Positions 57,288 through 64,000 of a stretch of 64,000 nt of DNA are shown here, piece by piece. Numbering within the stretch: the stretch's first letter is position 1; every line of letters starts with the position of its first letter. The stretch comes from Chryseobacterium sp. Its GTDB lineage: Bacteria > Bacteroidota > Bacteroidia > Flavobacteriales > Weeksellaceae. Position numbers and translations under genes: made by a program. The DNA lies in contig NZ_JARBTK010000004.1 of assembly GCF_029240215.1 (NCBI RefSeq), positions 62,001 through 126,000 on the forward strand, in the 5' to 3' direction. The notes under the pieces were generated by a model, which did not search any database, had not been told where the DNA came from, and saw only the letters and a program-made list of their open reading frames with translations.

Positions 57288-58274
57288 TTAGATTGCTAAA
57301 ATTTCTGAAATCAAAAGAAGATCTTTGTTGATTTCGTTGTGTTTTTTAATGGCTTCTTCGATGGGTGTATAAACAATTTCGTTGGAACGCATTCCTGCCA
57401 TTACATTATTCTCTCCTACCATCAATCCGGTAACTGCACCAAAACCTAGTCTGCTCGCCAAAACTCTGTCGGCACAACTCGGTGATCCACCTCTTTGGAT
57501 ATGACCTAAGATAGCCACACGAATATCATAATCAGGAAATTCTTTTTTGGTCTGCTCAGCCAATTCATAAATATTGGCAAGCTTTTCACCTTCTGCAACT
57601 ACCACAATACTTGAGGATTTTCCTGTTTTCTCTGCATTTCTGAAGTTGGCAAACAACTCATCCATACTGTCTTTTTTCTCAGGAATCAAAATATCCAAAG
57701 CACCGGTTGCCAAACCACTGTTTAGGGCAATAAAACCTGCATCACGCCCCATCACCTCAACAAAGAAAACCCTGTTGTGAGAAGTTGCCGTATCACGGAT
57801 TTTATCAATGGCATCCATGGCTGTATTCAAAGCCGTATCAAAACCAATCGTATTATCTGTTCCGAAGATATCGTTATCAATCGTTCCCGGCACACCGATT
57901 ACTCTGATTCCGAATTCTTCATTAAAAATCTTCGCTCCGGTAAAAGTTCCGTCTCCACCGATGCACACCAAAGCTTCAATTCCGTATCTCACGCAATTGT
58001 CATAGGCTTTCTGGCGACCTTCTTTGGTCATAAACTCTTTGGAACGGGCAGATTTCAGAATAGTTCCACCTTGGTTGATTATATTTTTTACAGAACGAGG
58101 TCCCATTTTCAGGAAATCATCGTGGATAAGACCATTATAGCCTTCTCTCACTCCGTAACATTCGATATTATAATAATTGGCAGTTCTTACGACCGCTCTT
58201 AATGCTGCGTTCATCCCCGGAGAGTCACCTCCCGAAGTAAGAACTGCAATTTTTTTTACAGCACTTTCTTTCAT
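57288..58274 (-). CDS. pfkA: 6-phosphofructokinase
   Basis: IAVLTSGGDSPGMNAALRAVVR; CIGGDGTFTGA; GVPGTIDNDIFGTDNTIGFDTALN. Confidence 0.97.
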   Translation of the reverse strand: MKESAVKKIAVLTSGGDSPGMNAALRAVVRTANYYNIECYGVREGYNGLIHDDFLKMGPRSVKNIINQGGTILKSARSKEFMTKEGRQKAYDNCVRYGIEALVCIGGDGTFTGAKIFNEEFGIRVIGVPGTIDNDIFGTDNTIGFDTALNTAMDAIDKIRDTATSHNRVFFVEVMGRDAGFIALNSGLATGALDILIPEKKDSMDELFANFRNAEKTGKSSSIVVVAEGEKLANIYELAEQTKKEFPDYDIRVAILGHIQRGGSPSCADRVLASRLGFGAVTGLMVGENNVMAGMRSNEIVYTPIEEAIKKHNEINKDLLLISEILAI

Positions 58275-58435
58275 TTAGTAAAAAATTTCAAACACAAATT
58301 TACAAAAACAAGTTCAGATAACGGCAGTATCTTTAGAATACTTTTCATCCTTTAGTATCCTGTAAATTTAAAAGCAATTTGTTTGAGAAATAATTTACAT
58401 TTTTAATTTATGAAACTCAAAGCTAGACTTTCATA

Positions 58436-59194
58436 TCAATTCTTTTCAACTAAATATTTCCAATATCTTCTTGGAACATGCTGAATATGCAGTTTCAAAT
58501 TTTTCCTTTCCACAATATTTGTTTTTGTGAAATAACGTTGCCAAAGTGTTTGATAATTTTTTTCTTCATCATGAAACTTTTGCTGGTATTTATTTAAATC
58601 AATTTTTTCTTCAGGATAAAAGAAATCGCACGTTTCCAGATCATAAAGAATTCCATAGTTTCTTCTGAGATCATAAATCATCCATTTCTGATCCTGATAA
58701 CGGTCTTTGAAATGTTTTCTGATCAAAGGCAACACATTAAAATCCGGATCGATTTTAGCAAAGAAAACCTCATCCTGCATTTTTTCAAACCGAACAAAAG
58801 CTGTCATTCTGTGCCTTTCTCTACTTACCGATTTTGAAATCTTGGCAATTCTAAGAATATCATTATCTGCGTAATTTTGTAAAATATTCTCTTTAGGATA
58901 TTTTATAGATTGCTGTACGGCAGACAAAATAATTTGCTCTGAATCCTGTTCTTCGGATAAATAAACCTTAACCAATTCATGAATTCCGGATTTCCCAATG
59001 TTCTCTTCCAATTTATTTAAAACTCTCTCAGATTTCTCCTGTTGTGTGACAACTTCATGGATTTCTGCAAAAATATTTTTCTGATGATATCTCTCTTTTG
59101 AAACAATTTCCACATCACTGTACTTATATTCGAAAACTTCAAATACTGCAGTAAAAAGTCCGTCGAAACTGCCGTCGTAGAGTAAGGTGGTCAT
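58436..59194 (-). CDS. TIGR03915-like putative DNA repair/metabolism protein
   Basis: TLLYDGSFDGLFTAVFEVFEYK; SKSVSRERHRMTAFVRFEKMQDEVFFAKIDPDFNVLPLIRKHFKDRYQDQKWMIYD. Confidence 0.85.
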   Translation of the reverse strand: MTTLLYDGSFDGLFTAVFEVFEYKYSDVEIVSKERYHQKNIFAEIHEVVTQQEKSERVLNKLEENIGKSGIHELVKVYLSEEQDSEQIILSAVQQSIKYPKENILQNYADNDILRIAKISKSVSRERHRMTAFVRFEKMQDEVFFAKIDPDFNVLPLIRKHFKDRYQDQKWMIYDLRRNYGILYDLETCDFFYPEEKIDLNKYQQKFHDEEKNYQTLWQRYFTKTNIVERKNLKLHIQHVPRRYWKYLVEKN

Positions 59195-59300
59195 TTATTT
59201 ATTTTATCCATTAAGTTTGTTAAAGAAACTATTTATTTTTCTTAAATTTCATGAACAAATTAGTCATCCTCGTGAAAAAATTGTGAAATTATGTTTAAAA

Positions 59301-60560
59301 TTAAAACAATGTGAGTTGCTGCGAAAACTGATCCTGAAATTTAGAATTGCTTCCGCCAATTAAGAGTTTTTTCAGATTTAAATCTGTCAAATGTCTCAAG
59401 AAAACATTTCCTGCATTAAAATCTATGAAATATTTAGCACGATTCACTGCTGCACCCAATTTTTTCAAATGATCAATCGTCAAAACCTGAAAACGTCTCG
59501 CTGAAACAATTTTCTTCGCAGTTTTCACACCAATTCCCGGAATCCTGAGAATCATCTGATAATCTGCACTTTGAAGATTAATCGGAAACTGATCAAGATG
59601 TCGAAGTGCCCAACTTAATTTAGGATCAACTTCCAAGTCCAAAAACGGCATATGCGGATCTAAAATTTCATCAGCTTTAAATCCATAAAAGCGCATCAGC
59701 CAATCCGACTGATACAAACGATTTTCTCTCAACATCGGAACCGCCGTCGTTAAAGCTGGTAATCTATTATCTTCCAAAACCGGAACATATCCTGAATAAT
59801 AAACTCTTTTAAGATTATAATTTTTATAGAAATGATCAGCAACTTTGATGATTTGTAAATCATTCTCGTTGGTTGCACCAACAATCATTTGCGTAGACTG
59901 TCCTGCAGGAGCGAATTTCGGAACTTTCCTGAAAATTTTCTTCTCTTCTTTATATTGGGTAATTCCGCTTTGAATATATTTCATGGGATTGAGCATATCC
60001 TGTCGGTTTTTTTCCGGAGCCAATAATTTCAAACCACTTTCTGTCGGAATTTCAATATTAATTGATAATCGGTCAGCATACAAAGCTGCTTCCTGCATTA
60101 GAATATCACTTGCGCCAGGAATTGATTTTAAATGAATATATCCATTGAAATTTTCTTCCAGACGAAGTTTTTTTGCAACACGCACCAAACGTTCCATCGT
60201 TGTATCGGCATTTTTGAAAATTCCTGAACTCAAAAATAAGCCTTCAATATAATTTCTACGGTAAAAATTAATGGTTAAATCTACAACTTCTTCAACCGTA
60301 AAAGCCGCTCTTTTAATATCATTTGAGCTTCGTGAAACACAATAAGCACAATCGTAAATGCAATGATTGGTCAAAAGAATTTTGAGAAGCGAAACACATC
60401 GCCCGTCTTCGGTATAGGTATGGCAAATTCCGCTTGCAGAACTGTCTCCCAAAGCGCCTTTTTTATTTTTTCTTGAACCTCCGCTCGACGAGCATGACAC
60501 ATCATATTTTGCTGCATCGGCAAGAATTTCCAGTTTTTCTTTCAGGCGGTCAAAATTCAT
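59301..60560 (-). CDS. Putative DNA modification/repair radical SAM protein (TIGR03916-like) with C-terminal HhH
   Basis: CxxxCxxC as HCIYDCAYC; C-terminal ILRIPGIGVKTAKKIVSARR. Confidence 0.9.
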   Translation of the reverse strand: MNFDRLKEKLEILADAAKYDVSCSSSGGSRKNKKGALGDSSASGICHTYTEDGRCVSLLKILLTNHCIYDCAYCVSRSSNDIKRAAFTVEEVVDLTINFYRRNYIEGLFLSSGIFKNADTTMERLVRVAKKLRLEENFNGYIHLKSIPGASDILMQEAALYADRLSINIEIPTESGLKLLAPEKNRQDMLNPMKYIQSGITQYKEEKKIFRKVPKFAPAGQSTQMIVGATNENDLQIIKVADHFYKNYNLKRVYYSGYVPVLEDNRLPALTTAVPMLRENRLYQSDWLMRFYGFKADEILDPHMPFLDLEVDPKLSWALRHLDQFPINLQSADYQMILRIPGIGVKTAKKIVSARRFQVLTIDHLKKLGAAVNRAKYFIDFNAGNVFLRHLTDLNLKKLLIGGSNSKFQDQFSQQLTLF

Positions 60561-60757
60561 TTAAATTTAATTTAAAGCAGATTTAAAATCCAATTCCTTG
60601 TACAAAACTAAGTCCAAAATTGAGAAATATCACTCTTTTTTAAACTAACTTATCAACAAAAGGCAGTAACAAATTTACTATATTTACGGTCATTAAATTA
60701 TGCGTGAAATCGTAAACCATCGATTATCACCATATTTAAGAATTTAAAAATAACTCT

Positions 60758-62086
60758 ATGAATCACACACCGATCGAAGGTTTTTCTAAACTTACAAAAA
60801 AAGGAAAAATTGACTGGCTTGTCAATGAATATCTAGACGGAAACGCAGATTATCAAAACATACTCAATCAATACTGGAACGAAAATGCAGATCTTCAGAA
60901 ACTTCATGACGAGTTTTCTGAGAACACGATTTCCAATTTTTATATGCCTTACGGAATTGCTCCTAATTTTTTAATTGACGGAAAATTATTTGCTTTACCA
61001 ATGGCGGTTGAAGAAAGTTCAGTAGTTGCAGCAGCTTCAAAAGCAGCCAAATTCTGGATTGACAAAGGAGGTTTTAAAACCACGATCATTAATACAGAAA
61101 AATTAGGTCACACTCATTTCATTTTTAATACAGAATCGCATAAACTTCAGCATTTTTTTAATTTTAAATTAAAGAAAAAACTGTTTGAAGCCACAGAAAG
61201 CATCACTGCAAATATGAGAAACCGTGGTGGCGGAATTTTAGAAATAAAATTGATCGATAAAACCGCTGAAATGCCTAATTATTATCAGTTGAAAGCAAGT
61301 TTTGATACGGTAGATTCTATGGGAGCTAACTTTATCAATTCTTGTCTTGAGCAATTTGGTAAAACTTTAAAAGAACAGATTTCTCTTGAAGAAGATTTTA
61401 CACAGGAAGAAAAAGATTCTTTGCAGGTAGTTATGAATATTCTTTCCAATTTTACTCCGGATTGTATCGTGAGAGCAGAAGTTTCTTGTAAAATAGAAGA
61501 TCTGAAGGACGACAGCGGAATTTCAAATGAAGAATTTGCAAGAAAATTTAAACAAGCCGTTACGATTGCTGAGATCGAACCTTTCCGTGCAACAACACAC
61601 AACAAAGGAATTATGAATGGAGTTGATGCCGTTGTGATTGCAACCGGAAACGATTTCAGAGCAACTGAAGCTTGCGCACATGCTTACGCATCAAAGGATG
61701 GAAAATATTCTTCTTTGACACATTGTACAACAGACAACGGAATTTTCAGATTCTGGATTGATCTTCCTATTTCTGTGGGAGTTGTGGGCGGTTTGACGAA
61801 TCTTCATCCTCTGGTAAAATTTTCCCTTGCATTACTTGGAAAACCTTCAGCTCAGGAACTGATGAGTATTTTGGCGGTTTCAGGATTGGCTCAGAATTTT
61901 GGAGCATTGAGATCTTTAGTAACCACAGGAATCCAGAAAGGTCACATGAAAATGCATTTGCTTAATATTTTAAATCAAATGGGTGCGACCGAAGAGGAAA
62001 AACAGCATTTTGTGACCTATTTTAAAGATAAAACAGTGACGCATCATGAGGTTATCAATGAATTTAACAGATTAAGATCTCAATAA
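60758..62086 (+). CDS. Hydroxymethylglutaryl-CoA reductase, degradative (class II)
   Basis: LPMAVEESSVVAAASKAAKFW; THNKGIMNGVDAVVIATGNDFRATEACAHAYA; GVVGGLTNLHPLVKFSLALLGKPSAQEL. Confidence 0.95.
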   Translation: MNHTPIEGFSKLTKKGKIDWLVNEYLDGNADYQNILNQYWNENADLQKLHDEFSENTISNFYMPYGIAPNFLIDGKLFALPMAVEESSVVAAASKAAKFWIDKGGFKTTIINTEKLGHTHFIFNTESHKLQHFFNFKLKKKLFEATESITANMRNRGGGILEIKLIDKTAEMPNYYQLKASFDTVDSMGANFINSCLEQFGKTLKEQISLEEDFTQEEKDSLQVVMNILSNFTPDCIVRAEVSCKIEDLKDDSGISNEEFARKFKQAVTIAEIEPFRATTHNKGIMNGVDAVVIATGNDFRATEACAHAYASKDGKYSSLTHCTTDNGIFRFWIDLPISVGVVGGLTNLHPLVKFSLALLGKPSAQELMSILAVSGLAQNFGALRSLVTTGIQKGHMKMHLLNILNQMGATEEEKQHFVTYFKDKTVTHHEVINEFNRLRSQ

Positions 62087-62241
62087 TGTTTGGAATTATT
62101 GTCGCAGCTTTTATGTTAGCTTTCGGGGTTTTTCTACAGTTGACAAAAAATCCAAGGCTTGTTCATAATAAAAAATTCGCATGGGTTTTTATCGGAATTG
62201 GAACCATATCATTAATATTCAAAATTTTAAATTATAAATAA
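62086..62241 (+). CDS. Small membrane protein overlapping the HMGR stop (TAATG), absent from the ORF track
   Basis: MFGIIVAAFMLAFGVFLQLTKNPRLVHNKKFAWVFIGIGTISLIFKILNYK*. Confidence 0.72.
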   Translation: MFGIIVAAFMLAFGVFLQLTKNPRLVHNKKFAWVFIGIGTISLIFKILNYK

Positions 62242-62279
62242 AAACAGGTCACTTAAATCTGTTTAAATAAATCAATAAA

Positions 62280-62666
62280 ATGAAAACAATTACTTTAGTC
62301 TTCGGTGCCGCTTTCGGAATGTTATCTGTAATTTTGGGAGCTTTCGGAGCACATGCATTAAAAAAAATATTATCTTTAGAAAGACTGGAAAGTTTTGAGA
62401 CAGGAGTACGATATCAAATGTACGCAGCATTTTTTTTGCTGATTGCAGGTTACATTTTAAAGTTTGATACCTCATCTCAAAAATGGATTTCTATATTGAT
62501 GATTACAGGAACAATGTTATTTTCTTTCAGTATTTACGGTTTGAGTCTACAGGATTATTTAGGAGCAAACCTTAAATTTTTAGGACCTATCACTCCGCTT
62601 GGAGGATTATTGATGATTTTGAGTTGGGGAATGTTGATTTTTTATTTTGTAAAGAATAGAATTTAA
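62280..62666 (+). CDS. DUF423 family membrane protein
   Basis: FGAAFGMLSVILGAFGAHALKKILSLERLESFETGVRYQMYAAFFLL. Confidence 0.93.
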   Translation: MKTITLVFGAAFGMLSVILGAFGAHALKKILSLERLESFETGVRYQMYAAFFLLIAGYILKFDTSSQKWISILMITGTMLFSFSIYGLSLQDYLGANLKFLGPITPLGGLLMILSWGMLIFYFVKNRI

Positions 62667-62864
62667 CTTCATCAACAATAATTTCAGTTATAGACAAAAT
62701 AATTTATCACAAACGCAAAAACGATTAGAACACCAACTTGTTTTTGGTTGAAATTCAGACAAAGTCATGTAAGTTTTAATTTTTATCCTAATAATCTTGA
62801 ACTTCCGTGTCTTTTTATTAAATTTGTCAACCTTTTAAAATTAAAATATAATAATAAAAATAAT

Positions 62865-64000
62865 ATGAATCTTCACGAGTATCAATCAAAAGAGATTTTA
62901 TCAAAGTACGGAGTAGCAATACAACGTGGTTTCGTAGCTAATAACGTAGACGAAGCTGTAGCTGCTGCTGAAAAACTTACTGCTGAAACAGGAGCTCAGG
63001 CTTGGGTTGTAAAAGCACAAATTCACGCAGGTGGTCGTGGTAAAGGTGGTGGCGTAAAGTTCTCTCCAAACATGGATAAGCTTAAAGAAAACGCTCAAAA
63101 CATCATCGGAATGCAGTTAGTAACTCCACAAACTTCTGCTGAAGGTAAAAAAGTAAACTCTGTTTTGGTTGCAGAAGATGTTTATTATCCTGGAGAATCT
63201 GAAACTAAAGAATTTTATGTTTCTATTCTTTTAGACAGAGCTGAAGGTAAAAATACAATCGTATATTCTACTGAAGGAGGTATGGACATTGAGCACGTTG
63301 CTGAAGTAACGCCTCACTTGATCCACAACGAATTGATCGATCCCACTTTGGGTCTTCAGGGTTTTCAGGCTAGAAAAATTGCTTTCAATTTAGGTCTTGA
63401 AGGAAACGCATTCAAAGAATTTACAAAATTCATCACTTCTCTATACAATGCGTATGTAGGAATTGATGCTTCTTTATTTGAGATCAACCCTGTATTAAAA
63501 ACTTCTGACAACAAAATTATCGCTGTAGATGCTAAAGTAACTTTGGATGGTAACTCATTGTTCCGTCACAAAGATCTTGAAGCTTTAAGAGATACAAGAG
63601 AAGAAGATCCTTTAGATGTAGAAGCAGGTGAAGCTGGTCTTAACTTCGTAAAACTAGACGGTAACGTTGCTTGTATGGTAAACGGAGCTGGTCTTGCAAT
63701 GGCGACTATGGATATTATCAAATTATCTGGTGGTAACCCTGCAAACTTCTTGGACGTTGGAGGTACTGCTGATGCAGCAAGAGTACAGACTGCTTTTGAA
63801 ATTATCTTGAGAGATCCAAACGTGAAAGCAATCTTGATCAACATCTTTGGAGGTATCGTAAGATGTGACAGAGTTGCTCAAGGTGTTGTAGACGCTTATC
63901 ATGCTATGGGAAGCCTTCCTGTTCCGTTGATCGTAAGATTACAGGGAACTAACGCTGTAGAAGCTAAAAGATTAATTGACGAATCTGGTCTTCCGGTACA
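62865..64000 (+). CDS. sucC: Succinyl-CoA ligase subunit beta, truncated by window end
   Basis: From ATG 62865: MNLHEYQSKEILSKYGVAIQRGFVANNVDEAVAAAEKL...GAQAWVVKAQIHAGGRGKGGGVKF; INIFGGIVRCDRVAQG. Confidence 0.96.
   Translation, partial: MNLHEYQSKEILSKYGVAIQRGFVANNVDEAVAAAEKLTAETGAQAWVVKAQIHAGGRGKGGGVKFSPNMDKLKENAQNIIGMQLVTPQTSAEGKKVNSVLVAEDVYYPGESETKEFYVSILLDRAEGKNTIVYSTEGGMDIEHVAEVTPHLIHNELIDPTLGLQGFQARKIAFNLGLEGNAFKEFTKFITSLYNAYVGIDASLFEINPVLKTSDNKIIAVDAKVTLDGNSLFRHKDLEALRDTREEDPLDVEAGEAGLNFVKLDGNVACMVNGAGLAMATMDIIKLSGGNPANFLDVGGTADAARVQTAFEIILRDPNVKAILINIFGGIVRCDRVAQGVVDAYHAMGSLPVPLIVRLQGTNAVEAKRLIDESGLPV

Noticed and set aside
57777-58202. Track ORF, 141 aa (+), longest antisense ORF
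   Set aside because: Lies wholly opposite pfkA, whose motifs are unambiguous; a shadow ORF.

Overview
The window is AT-rich and looks like a Bacteroidota/Flavobacteriia chromosome, most like Chryseobacterium or another Weeksellaceae. Supporting signs are TAnnTTTG -7 promoter elements, T9SS C-terminal sorting domains, TonB-dependent receptors and a class II HMG-CoA reductase. I support about 60 CDSs, mostly housekeeping (miaA, gmk, nadA, folB, aroC, pyrE-pyrF fusion, dusB, deoC, trmD, gapA, pfkA, sucC start), plus one tRNA-Cys and one TPP riboswitch. There is no rRNA, CRISPR array, prophage or complete IS element that I can see. Four CDSs are missing from the ORF track: a truncated MFS transporter (1-967, -), two ~50-aa membrane proteins (48423-48581 -, 62086-62241 +) and the sucC start (62865 to end). 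The loci most worth a second look are: (1) a TPP-riboswitch-controlled, translationally coupled four-gene operon (SAM methyltransferase, AIRS/ThiL-like ATPase, divergent ThiE-like protein, Trm112-like protein) with no classical thiamine genes nearby; (2) a TetR-RND efflux locus with four copies of a palindromic operator, three at ~122-bp periodicity in one leader; (3) a dispersed GTCATTCCGTAGGAATCT inverted-repeat family with five copies in the window; (4) inverted arrays of ~7-8-bp TTAG-type units on both sides of gmk, one containing the gmk stop codon; (5) an outer-membrane protein gene split by one in-frame TAA; (6) a fossil T9SS C-terminus that suggests a two-gene AT-rich cassette replaced a paralogue; (7) a eukaryote-like OPRT-OMPDC fusion; (8) an M1-peptidase-like protein without a zinc motif, fused to a probable barrel; (9) the two-gene radical SAM/HhH putative DNA repair system. 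All family calls come from reading the translations; no database search was run.
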